The notes under the pieces were generated by a model. It worked only from the letters and a program-made list of their open reading frames with translations, was not told where the DNA came from and did no database searches. From an uncultured Verrucomicrobiae bacterium (GTDB lineage Bacteria > Verrucomicrobiota > Verrucomicrobiia > Verrucomicrobiales > DEV007), in assembly GCA_937898895.1 (NCBI GenBank), contig CALDKL010000171.1:1-5826 (forward strand): a DNA stretch of 5,826 bases. Direction: 5' to 3'. A program made the translations under genes and the position numbers. Of the stretch, positions 1 through 5,826 are shown piece by piece (position 1 is the first letter of the stretch; every line of letters begins with the position of its first letter).

Positions 1-547
1 TTTCCGTTTCGAGAGGGACCACTCCGCCATGCAGCGACACCGATTTGACCTGGAAATCCGGTGTCGGGGCGGCATGGGTGTAGACATAGATCTGGATTTG
101 TCGGGTGCCCTCCGGCGCGGTGGCGGTCAGCATCGAGGTTTGCCACGACGGATCCTCTGACCCGACATTCAATTCGATTTGTTCGAAGGTTTGCGATGGA
201 AGAAAGCGCAGTTGCAGATAGGCACCTATTGTCGAGAGGGGTTTCGTGGCCCGCCCCTGCACCTCCACGCGATAGGTCTGCCCCGCCTGCGCGGGAACGA
301 TCTGGGTAATGCCGATTTCTCCGGTATTGTCGCGATCCACCAGGTGCAGGAGATGCGCTCCATTCTCGGTGACGACGGTTGCTTCCCTGAGCGCATTGCT
401 CCGACCATAGAGTTTCCATCCGGGCACACTGAGCAGTGGTTTCGAAAAATCCGGGTTGCTGAGCAATTCCGCAGTGACCTCCGCACGAGCGATCTGCGGA
501 GCCATCGGGGCGAACAGTGCAACGAGGAGGAATGATTTGAGATGCAT
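1..547 (-). CDS. Secreted protein with N-terminal carbohydrate-binding-like jelly-roll domain (partial, 3' end beyond window)
   Basis: Reading the minus strand from the ATG at 547 gives 182 uninterrupted codons that run off the left edge, so only the N-terminus is present. Residues 1-22 form a classical signal peptide: basic Lys4, a hydrophobic core (SFLLVALFAP) and an ARA cleavage site before Glu23. The mature part begins with NPDFS (31-35) followed by PGW (42-44), the opening seen in CBM4/9-like and related galactose-binding-like jelly rolls. Alternating strands follow (GITQIVPAQAGQTYRVEVQG, 79-98; QIQIYVYTHA, 150-159), ending in DFQVKSVSLHG (164-174), which fits the last strand of one complete domain. 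What follows is unknown; in this domain class it is often a glycoside hydrolase, lyase or further binding modules. The start is firm: an in-frame TAG at 575-577 lies just upstream with no other start codon between, and no clear Shine-Dalgarno is present. Family assignment is by motif and fold pattern only. Confidence 0.78.
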   Translation of the reverse strand, partial: MHLKSFLLVALFAPMAPQIARAEVTAELLSNPDFSKPLLSVPGWKLYGRSNALREATVVTENGAHLLHLVDRDNTGEIGITQIVPAQAGQTYRVEVQGRATKPLSTIGAYLQLRFLPSQTFEQIELNVGSEDPSWQTSMLTATAPEGTRQIQIYVYTHAAPTPDFQVKSVSLHGGVVPLETE

Positions 548-904
548 GCTGTTCGGTTGCCGATCAAAATGGAACTATGGCAGAGGATTCGCAAGTGTGG
601 TCCTCGCGCGATGAAGGGGGGGCTTTCGGAGGCATGGCAGCTCCTCCCTTTTCGGAAGGGGCCGCAGCCCAATCCCTTCGTGAAGACCATCTGTCCCTTG
701 CTCCCAGAATGCACCGGAGGAGAATGACACCCCCTCCCGATTCCCGATACACAAAGTCCCCCTGATGTCCTCCTCGGCGCCCTTCCGATCACTCGATCAT
801 GCCCGAAGATTCCTTTGCCCGAAGTCAGAATCCGACGTTTTCTTGAGAGCGACACTTGCGATTTTGCGCGATTGTCCTTCGCGCACGTCTCCCCCAGAAA
901 TACG
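548..904. other. Divergent intergenic region, 357 bases, no convincing gene
   Basis: This stretch separates the minus-strand secreted-protein gene from the plus-strand redoxin gene and should hold both promoters. I see no strong -35/-10 pair for either direction. The open frames that cross it are antisense or out of frame to the flanking genes and resemble no protein I know. The notable content is G- and C-rich and self-complementary: GGAGG (628-632) can pair with CCTCC (643-647), CCCTT (646-650) can pair with AAGGG (656-660), and AAGGGGGG (614-621) can pair with CCTCCCTT (643-650, one G-T pair). These pairings compete for 643-650. A 13-codon frame (724-765) follows GGAGG at 716-720. None of the riboswitch classes I checked by eye (TPP, SAM, cobalamin, glycine, c-di-GMP, SAH) matches. 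Confidence 0.6.
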
Positions 905-2080
905 ATGAAACAATTCCACGCCGCTCTCGCCTGCTTCGCCTTGTCGGTGTTCGCTTCGAACCTGTCCGCCGAGGAAGGCGTCGCCACGCTGAACATCGGC
1001 GATGCCGCCCCGGACTTCTCTTTGCCGGGCATTGATGGCAGGACTCACCGCCTCGCCGACTTCCGGGACGGCAAAGTGCTCGTCATCTTCTTCACCTCGA
1101 ACCACTGCCCCACCTCACACGGCGCGGCGGATCGGCTGAAATCCTTCCTCGCGGACTACCGTTCGAAGGGCATGGCCTTCGTCGCGATCAACCCGAACCA
1201 CCCCGAGGGACTCAGCATCGACGAGCTCGGCTATTCGAAATACAACGACGGTTTCGAGGATATGAAGCGCTACGCCGCCGAGGAGGGCTTCGATTTCCCC
1301 TACCTCTACGACGGCGAAACCCAGAACGTGGCAAAGGCGTACGGCTGCCTCGCCACCCCCCACGTCTTCGTCTTCGACGCCGAACGCAAGCTGCGCTACA
1401 AGGGGCGCTTCGATGACTCACGCTACGGTGGGGACGACTCCACCGTGAAGTCCCCCGACACCCGCAATGCCGTCGAGGCGCTCCTCGCCGGGAAGCCCGT
1501 TGCCGTTCCGGAAACGAAACCGATGGGCTGCTCCACGAAATGGCGCAGCAAGAAAACGGCCGTGGCGGAGAAAATGGCGGCGTGGGACAGCACGCCTGTC
1601 GAAGTCGCGATGATCGACGCGGCCGGAGCCGCCGCCCTGCGCAAGAACGGGTCGGGCAAGGTGCGGCTCGTCAACGTCTGGGCGACCTGGTGCGCCCCCT
1701 GCGTGAAGGAGTTTCCCGATCTCGTCGAGACTTCGCGCAAGTTCGGTCTGCGCGACTTCGAGTTCATCAGCATCAGCGTCGATGATCCCTCGAACCCTGC
1801 CCCGGTAAAGGCCTTTCTCAACAGGCAAAAGGCCGGCATGTCGCAGAAACTCAAAAAGAGCGTCGAGGCCGAGGGCCGCAAGACGAATAGCTATCTTTTC
1901 AACGGATCGGACACGGACGAGTTGATGAAGGCACTCGATCCCGAATGGCCGGGCGGCATCCCCCACACCCTTCTCCTCGACAAGGAGGGAACCATCCTCT
2001 GGAAGCACAACGGACTCGTCGATGGCGAGGCCCTCCGCGCGAAGATCCTCGAACACATGGGCGACTACTACGTTCCCTGA
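905..2080 (+). CDS. Exported tandem redoxin: peroxiredoxin-like domain fused to TlpA-type thioredoxin domain
   Basis: This 391-residue protein probably acts outside the cytoplasm in thiol-disulfide exchange or peroxide handling. Residues 1-22 are a signal peptide with a LSA cleavage site before Glu23. Domain 1 (about 29-215) is a redoxin of the AhpC/TSA, PRX_like1 type: GDAAPDFSLPGIDG (32-45), SNHCP with Cys68, AINPN (94-98), YGCLATP with Cys148, and the family's typical closing GCSTKW with Cys209. Domain 2 (about 230-391) is TlpA-like: VNVWATWCAPC with the redox pair Cys263/Cys266, the strand FEFISISVDD (285-294) and cis-Pro353 in GIPHTLLLDKEG. The ATG at 905 is preferred over an upstream in-frame TTG at 815, because only 905 puts the signal peptide at the N-terminus; there is no good Shine-Dalgarno. 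The gene ends 50 bases from the end of the convergent clpB, with no obvious terminator hairpin between. The partner and substrate are unknown. Domain calls are strong, exact role is not. Confidence 0.9.
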   Translation: MKQFHAALACFALSVFASNLSAEEGVATLNIGDAAPDFSLPGIDGRTHRLADFRDGKVLVIFFTSNHCPTSHGAADRLKSFLADYRSKGMAFVAINPNHPEGLSIDELGYSKYNDGFEDMKRYAAEEGFDFPYLYDGETQNVAKAYGCLATPHVFVFDAERKLRYKGRFDDSRYGGDDSTVKSPDTRNAVEALLAGKPVAVPETKPMGCSTKWRSKKTAVAEKMAAWDSTPVEVAMIDAAGAAALRKNGSGKVRLVNVWATWCAPCVKEFPDLVETSRKFGLRDFEFISISVDDPSNPAPVKAFLNRQKAGMSQKLKKSVEAEGRKTNSYLFNGSDTDELMKALDPEWPGGIPHTLLLDKEGTILWKHNGLVDGEALRAKILEHMGDYYVP

Positions 2081-2130
2081 CAATCCCCCAACGACGACAT
2101 TTGTCTCTTTCGGAGGCGACTGTGCGCCGG

Positions 2131-4710
2131 TCATTTCGTGAAGACAATCTCTCCGTCCTTCACGTCCGCTCGGATTGTTTCGCCCTCTTTGAATTTTCCG
2201 TCGAGGAGGTCGAGGCTGAGTGGATCGAGGAGGCAATGCTGGATGACGCGCTTCAACGGACGCGCCCCGTAGGCCGGGTCGTAACCTTCCGCAGCCAGCT
2301 TCTCCAGAGCCGCCGGACTCAGTTCGAGTTCGAGCCCCTGAGCGCGGAGTCGCCGGAGAACACGATCGAGCTGGATCTTCACGATCGCGGAGAGATCTCC
2401 TTCACCGAGACGGTCGAAAATGATCGTCTCGTCAATACGGTTGAGAAATTCCGGTCGAAAATGGCCGCGCAGCGCTGCGAGGACGAGGGCTTCGCGCTGT
2501 TCGGGATTGCTCTCGGTGAGGATATGCTCCGATCCGATGTTGCTCGTCATGATGATGACGGTGTTGCGAAAATCCACCGTGCGGCCCTGGCCATCCGTGA
2601 TCCGTCCGTCGTCGAGGACCTGGAGCAGGACGTTGAAGACGTCCGGGTGCGCTTTCTCGACTTCATCGAGCAAGACTACCGAATACGGCTTGCGACGCAC
2701 CGACTCGGAAAGCTGGCCGCCCTCCTCGTAACCGACGTAGCCGGGAGGTGCGCCGATGAGACGCGAGACGGCATGTTTCTCCATGTATTCGCTCATGTCG
2801 ATGCGGACCATGGCATTCTCGTCGTCGAAGAGGAATTCGGCGAGTGCTCGGGAAAGCTCGGTTTTTCCGACTCCGGTGGGCCCGAGGAAAAGAAAGGAGC
2901 CGATGGGCCGATTCTCATCCTGCAACCCGGCGCGGGCGCGGCGCACCGCATTGGCGACGGCGGTGATGGCCTTGCGCTGGCCAATGACGCGTTCGCCAAG
3001 GCGCTGTTCCATGCTGACGAGCTTGGAGCGTTCGCCTTCCTGGAGACGGGAAACGGGAATGCCGGTCCACGAGCTGACGACTGCGGCGATGTCCTCTTCG
3101 GTGACCTCTTCCTTCAGCAGCCGAGAGGCATGCTGCATCGTGTGAAGGCGGGCCTGGGCTTCCTTCAGCTCGGCCTCTTTTCCTGGCAAAACACCATACT
3201 GGATCTCGCTGGCGCGACCGAGATTGCCCTCGCGCTGGCGTCGCTCGAGTTCGGTCTTGAGCTGTTCGATCTCCTCCTGCACGACGTTGGCGCGATCGAT
3301 CATCGCTTTCTCGTTCTGCCACTGGGCGCGGAGGGCACCTGACTTTTCTTTCAGGTCGGCGATTTCCTTCTCGACCCTGGCGAGCCGATCTTTGCTGGCA
3401 TCGTCCTTCTCTTTGGCGAGAGCCTGGCGCTCCATCTCAAGCTGCATGCCCTGCCGATCGAGCTGGTCGATCTCGGTGGGAAGGGAATCCAGTTCGATCT
3501 TCAGACGCGAGGCAGCCTCGTCGATGAGGTCGACGGCTTTGTCAGGAAGAAAACGATCCGCGATGTAGCGGTCGCTGAGGGTGGCCGCGGCAACGATGGC
3601 GGAATCCTGGATACGGACGCCGTGGTGAACTTCGTAGCGCTCTTTGATCCCCCGCAAAATCGCGATGGTGTCCTCCGGCGAAGGTTCATTTACCATCACC
3701 GGCTGAAATCGGCGCTCGAGGGCGGCGTCTTTTTCGATGTATTTGCGATATTCATCGAGGGTGGTCGCTCCGATGGTGCGCAGTTCGCCGCGGGCGAGCT
3801 GAGGTTTGAGCATGTTCGAGGCGTCGACCGCTCCCTCGCTCGCACCCGCTCCGACGATGGTGTGGAGTTCATCGATGAAGAGAATGATCTCGCCGTTGCT
3901 CTCGGTCACTTCTTTGAGGAAGGCCTTGAGCCGATCTTCGAATTCGCCACGATACTTCGCCCCGGCGATCATTGATCCGATGTCCATCGCGATGAGTCGC
4001 TTGTTTTTCAGCGAATCGGGCACATCGCCACTGACGATGCGGCGGGCAAGTCCTTCGGCGATGGCCGTTTTGCCGACGCCAGGTTCGCCGATGAGGACCG
4101 GATTGTTTTTGGTGCGGCGCGAGAGGATCTGCATGACGCGACGAATCTCATCGTCGCGCCCGATGATGGGATCGATCTTGCCCTGCCGGGCGATCGCGGT
4201 GAGGTCGGTGCCGTATTTCTCGAGGGTCTGGTACTTGCCCTCGGGATCCTGGTCGGTGACTCGCTGATTGCCGCGGACCGATTGAATCGCTTCGGAAAGG
4301 GATTTCTCGGTGATCCCGTTCTCTTTGAACAGGGTCTTGAGGTCGCTCGAACCCTCTCGGATCAGGGCGAGCAGGACGTGCTCGACGCTGGTGAATTCGT
4401 CCTTCATCTGCCCTTTCGTCGCTTCGGCGGCGTTGAGCACGGCACGGAGATCCTGGCTGGTGTACAGCTGTTGACCGACATTTCCCGACACGGCAGGAAG
4501 TCGACCAAGGAGGCGGTTCACGGATGTCTCGAGGGTGCGCACATTGGCTCCGAGCTTCTCCAGGATCGGCCGCGTCACGCCATCGCTCTGGGAGAGGAGC
4601 GCGGCGAAGAGATGGGTCGCGGAAAGTTCAGAATGGCTCTTTCCGGTCGCGATCGACTGGGCGGACTGGAGGGCTTCCTGGAGTTTGTGGGTGTATTGAT
4701 TGGGGTTCAT
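2131..4710 (-). CDS. clpB: ATP-dependent disaggregase chaperone ClpB (Hsp100), complete
   Basis: ClpB is a cytoplasmic hexameric AAA+ machine that, with DnaK/DnaJ/GrpE, pulls polypeptides out of aggregates after heat stress. The gene encodes 859 residues, close to the 857 of E. coli ClpB. Visible in order: Clp_N repeats (about 1-147); AAA1 with Walker A GEPGVGKT (208-215), pore-loop Tyr253 in KYRG, Walker B FIDE (278-281) and arginine fingers Arg333/334; a long charged coiled-coil M domain (about 410-525); AAA2 with Walker A GPTGVGKT (610-617), pore-loop Tyr658 in GYVG, Walker B LLDE (680-683), Arg758 in NRID and sensor-2 Arg817 in GARPLKR. All key residues are intact. The middle domain separates it from ClpA and ClpC, and I see no ClpP-binding IGF-type loop in AAA2. 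The start at 4710 gives the family's usual MNPNQYT opening; an in-frame TTG at 4806 would add 32 residues unlike the family. No clear Shine-Dalgarno is seen, but a heat-shock-type promoter lies just upstream. Confidence 0.99.
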   Translation of the reverse strand: MNPNQYTHKLQEALQSAQSIATGKSHSELSATHLFAALLSQSDGVTRPILEKLGANVRTLETSVNRLLGRLPAVSGNVGQQLYTSQDLRAVLNAAEATKGQMKDEFTSVEHVLLALIREGSSDLKTLFKENGITEKSLSEAIQSVRGNQRVTDQDPEGKYQTLEKYGTDLTAIARQGKIDPIIGRDDEIRRVMQILSRRTKNNPVLIGEPGVGKTAIAEGLARRIVSGDVPDSLKNKRLIAMDIGSMIAGAKYRGEFEDRLKAFLKEVTESNGEIILFIDELHTIVGAGASEGAVDASNMLKPQLARGELRTIGATTLDEYRKYIEKDAALERRFQPVMVNEPSPEDTIAILRGIKERYEVHHGVRIQDSAIVAAATLSDRYIADRFLPDKAVDLIDEAASRLKIELDSLPTEIDQLDRQGMQLEMERQALAKEKDDASKDRLARVEKEIADLKEKSGALRAQWQNEKAMIDRANVVQEEIEQLKTELERRQREGNLGRASEIQYGVLPGKEAELKEAQARLHTMQHASRLLKEEVTEEDIAAVVSSWTGIPVSRLQEGERSKLVSMEQRLGERVIGQRKAITAVANAVRRARAGLQDENRPIGSFLFLGPTGVGKTELSRALAEFLFDDENAMVRIDMSEYMEKHAVSRLIGAPPGYVGYEEGGQLSESVRRKPYSVVLLDEVEKAHPDVFNVLLQVLDDGRITDGQGRTVDFRNTVIIMTSNIGSEHILTESNPEQREALVLAALRGHFRPEFLNRIDETIIFDRLGEGDLSAIVKIQLDRVLRRLRAQGLELELSPAALEKLAAEGYDPAYGARPLKRVIQHCLLDPLSLDLLDGKFKEGETIRADVKDGEIVFTK

Positions 4711-4734
4711 CGCGGTTCTTGCGAGTTCTCTGAA

Positions 4735-4766
4735 AAATGGGGTGCTTTGGATGGTTTTGCCAAGCC
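4735..4766 (-). promoter_or_regulatory. Candidate sigma-32-type heat-shock promoter of clpB
   Basis: On the minus strand GGCTTGG (4766-4760) is followed after 17 bases by CCCCATTT (4742-4735). The downstream box is a full match to the enterobacterial sigma-32 -10 consensus CCCCATnT, and the upstream box matches GGCTTGA at six of seven bases. Counted from the older CTTGAA-type -35 box, the spacer is 16 bases, within the usual range. Transcription would begin about 18 bases before the clpB ATG. The match and its place before a classic heat-shock gene support it. Against it, the host lineage is uncertain and I do not know that it carries an RpoH-type factor. I saw no CIRCE, HAIR or CtsR site. 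Confidence 0.45.
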
Positions 4767-4807
4767 TCCCTTGCTCTGGGGCAGGCAAATGTTGGGATAT
4801 TGTCAAC

Positions 4808-4837
4808 TTTGAACTTCATTGCATGTTTTTGTTCAAA
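4808..4837. promoter_or_regulatory. Perfect 7-bp inverted repeat upstream of clpB (possible operator)
   Basis: TTTGAAC (4808-4814) and GTTCAAA (4831-4837) are exact reverse complements separated by 16 bases, so half-site centres are 23 bases apart, about two helical turns. The site lies in the most AT-rich patch of the window, about 100 bases before the clpB start, and is followed closely on the minus strand by TTGACA (4806-4801), a perfect sigma-70 -35 hexamer for which I find no good -10 box. It does not match CIRCE, HAIR or CtsR motifs. Binding by a dimeric regulator is an inference; a 7-bp repeat in AT-rich DNA may also be chance. Confidence 0.3.
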
Positions 4838-5008
4838 ATTTTTGCGCGACCCGAAGCGAAATCTGAAATCTTGATCCGGGCGACACCCTCTCATGGCTCA
4901 CCCTCTGTCTGTCGAGACGAGGCGAAGTCCGCGCTCCTGCAAAGCGTACCGCAGCAAGTTGCAGCAGAAAGGGGCTGAGAAAGGCGGATTCCCCTTTTCA
5001 GAAAGGAG

Positions 5009-5082
5009 TCGGGGCGACTGGATTCGAACCAGCGACCTCCTGTTCCCAAAACAGGCGCACTACCAGGCTGTGCTACGCCCCG
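5009..5082 (-). tRNA. tRNA-Pro, anticodon TGG
   Basis: The minus strand folds into a full 74-base cloverleaf: acceptor stem CGGGGCG/CGCCCCG (7 bp), D stem GCAC/GTGC, anticodon stem CCTGT/ACAGG with loop TTTGGGA, a five-base variable loop AGGTC, and T stem GCTGG/CCAGT (one G-T pair) with loop TTCGAAT. The anticodon is TGG (5048-5046), reading CCA and, with wobble, other proline codons. The C1-G72 pair and A73 are the known marks of bacterial tRNA-Pro. CCA is not encoded: the sequence after A73 is CTCC, so tRNA nucleotidyltransferase must add it. The gene is isolated, pointing the same way as clpB but about 300 bases before its start and outside its likely promoter. No good terminator with a T-tract follows. 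Confidence 0.98.
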
Positions 5083-5277
5083 TGACGGCGACGTGCCGAC
5101 GAGGCCTGACCTTCCGCCGGGGTGGGGCGGGTTTCAAGGGATTTTCCAATGCTTGCCGAGCCAACTTTTCGAATGACGACGAAAGCGAGAAGATCGAGCG
5201 GGCGATCTCTCTCGCTGCTTTCCCCTTGGTAAATCCGGCAAAACGGGTAGGTTACGGGCTCCAATCGCCCCCGACCC
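5083..5277. other. Divergent spacer between tRNA-Pro and thrS
   Basis: This 195-base spacer must hold the promoters of the tRNA (minus) and thrS (plus). The best plus-strand candidate is TTGGTA (5226-5231), 16 bases, then TAGGTT (5248-5253), placing a start some 15-20 bases before the thrS ATG; the match is weak. I saw no T-box or other leader structure. None of the three plus-strand frames resembles a TGS domain, so the missing thrS N-terminus is not hidden here by a frameshift. Confidence 0.4.
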
Positions 5278-5826
5278 ATGCCGGATTCTCCCGAACCCCA
5301 GCGCAAAACTCTCGAAGAACGCCATCAGATCTCCGATCTCGAACGCCTGCGGCACTCCTGTGCGCACGTCCTCGCCACAGCCATCGCGAAACTCTGGCCC
5401 GATGCCCAGTTCGCGGCCGGACCACCGGTGGAAAATGGATTCTATTACGATGTCGATCTTTCCCATCGCATCACGCCCGACGATTTCGCGAAGATCGAGG
5501 AGGAGATGACCAAGGTGGTGAAGGAGAACCAGGTCTTCGAAAAGGTCGAGGTCTCCCGCGCCGAGGCGCTCGAACTCGCTCAGAAAGGCCGCCTCGCCGC
5601 TCTCGGGGAACGTGGCGTGCCGAGCCGATTCAAGATCGACTTGCTCCAGGACATCCCCGAAGGCGAGGCCATCTCGCTTTACAAGAACGGCGATTTCTGG
5701 GATCTCTGCGCCGGCCCCCATGTGCCGCGCACCGGAAATTGCAAGGCCTTCAAGGTGATGAGCGTGGCGAGCGCCTTCTACAAGGGCGACGCGGCCAACC
5801 CGCAGCTCCAGCGGGTCTACGGCACC
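5278..5826 (+). CDS. thrS: Threonyl-tRNA synthetase, N-terminal part, lacking the TGS domain (partial)
   Basis: ThrS charges tRNA-Thr in the cytoplasm and hydrolyses mischarged Ser-tRNA-Thr. The 183 codons seen here cover the N2 editing (tRNA SAD) domain; the class II catalytic core lies beyond the right edge. The editing metal/substrate residues are intact: HSCAH with His26 and His30, and DLCAGPHVP with Cys144 and His148, matching E. coli His73, His77, Cys182 and His186. Other family marks are GPPVENGFYYD (48-58) and, at the end, LQRVYGT (177-183). The HxxxH motif sits about 47 residues earlier than in E. coli, so the N1/TGS domain is missing. The start is firm: an in-frame TAG at 5248-5250 lies 27 bases upstream of the ATG with no other start codon between. 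No clear Shine-Dalgarno is present. The gene diverges from tRNA-Pro. Confidence 0.97.
   Translation, partial: MPDSPEPQRKTLEERHQISDLERLRHSCAHVLATAIAKLWPDAQFAAGPPVENGFYYDVDLSHRITPDDFAKIEEEMTKVVKENQVFEKVEVSRAEALELAQKGRLAALGERGVPSRFKIDLLQDIPEGEAISLYKNGDFWDLCAGPHVPRTGNCKAFKVMSVASAFYKGDAANPQLQRVYGT

Noticed and set aside
926..934. Lipoprotein signal at Cys10 of the redoxin protein
   Set aside because: The bases encode A-L-A before Cys10, a poor lipobox, and only nine residues precede the cysteine. The ordinary signal-peptidase site after Ala22 fits better.
226..1032. Minus-strand open frame of 268 codons spanning the divergent region
   Set aside because: It overlaps the secreted-protein gene in another frame on the same strand and runs antisense to the redoxin signal peptide. 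The product is rich in Arg, Ser and Cys without a recognisable domain.
2081..2130. Bidirectional terminator between the convergent redoxin and clpB genes
   Set aside because: I looked for a hairpin with flanking A/T tracts in the 50-base gap and found none. Termination must be elsewhere or factor-dependent.
1418..2236. Minus-strand open frame of 272 codons opposite the redoxin gene
   Set aside because: It is antisense to two clear thioredoxin-fold domains and crosses into the end of clpB; it is a high-GC shadow frame.
1945..3342. Plus-strand open frame of 465 codons opposite clpB
   Set aside because: It lies antisense to the fully conserved clpB coding sequence and overlaps the redoxin gene out of frame. 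Its product is low-complexity and charged with no recognisable motif; long antisense frames are common in high-GC genes.
4258..4260. Internal translation start giving a short ClpB form, as known in E. coli at Val149
   Set aside because: The corresponding position, Val151, is encoded by GTC, not GTG, so it cannot serve as that start.
4937..4964. Inverted repeat CTGCAA/TTGCAG upstream of clpB
   Set aside because: Six pairs with a 16-base loop and flanking mismatches, in G/C-rich repetitive-looking DNA, is within chance expectation.
4991..5008. Hairpin CCTTT/AAAGG just after the tRNA-Pro 3' end as a terminator
   Set aside because: The stem is only five base pairs and no T-tract follows on the minus strand, so I do not call it an intrinsic terminator.

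Overview
The window is high-GC bacterial DNA, densely packed with genes that look chromosomal and mostly housekeeping. Codon use, an unlinked tRNA-Pro, a 391-residue exported redoxin fusion and a secreted jelly-roll protein would suit a Verrucomicrobiota or Planctomycetota-type bacterium. I lean to Verrucomicrobiota from the general look of the ClpB and ThrS sequences, but this is an impression from memory, not a search result. There is no sign of an insertion sequence, phage gene, CRISPR array or other mobile element.

Layout, left to right. (1) 1-547, minus strand: the first 182 codons of a secreted protein with a signal peptide and a carbohydrate-binding-like jelly-roll domain; the rest lies beyond the left edge. 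(2) 548-904: a divergent intergenic region with overlapping hairpin potential but no convincing gene. (3) 905-2080, plus strand: an exported protein that joins a peroxiredoxin-like domain (NHCP motif) to a TlpA-type thioredoxin domain (CxxC). (4) 2131-4710, minus strand: a complete clpB, convergent with the redoxin gene across only 50 bases. (5) 4711-5008: the clpB upstream region, holding a good match to a sigma-32-type heat-shock promoter and, further upstream, a perfect 7-bp inverted repeat. (6) 5009-5082, minus strand: tRNA-Pro(TGG). (7) 5278-5826, plus strand: the first 183 codons of thrS, which lacks the usual N-terminal TGS domain and runs off the right edge.

The genes do not form an operon: neighbours are divergent or convergent, and the tRNA, although on the same strand as clpB, is separated from it by clpB's own promoter region. 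Functionally there are two themes. Protein synthesis and quality control is represented by ThrS, tRNA-Pro and the ClpB disaggregase. The cell envelope is represented by the exported redoxin fusion and the secreted jelly-roll protein. I found no new multi-gene system. The points most worth a second look are the double-redoxin architecture, the TGS-less ThrS with a fixed start, and the regulatory signals in front of clpB.
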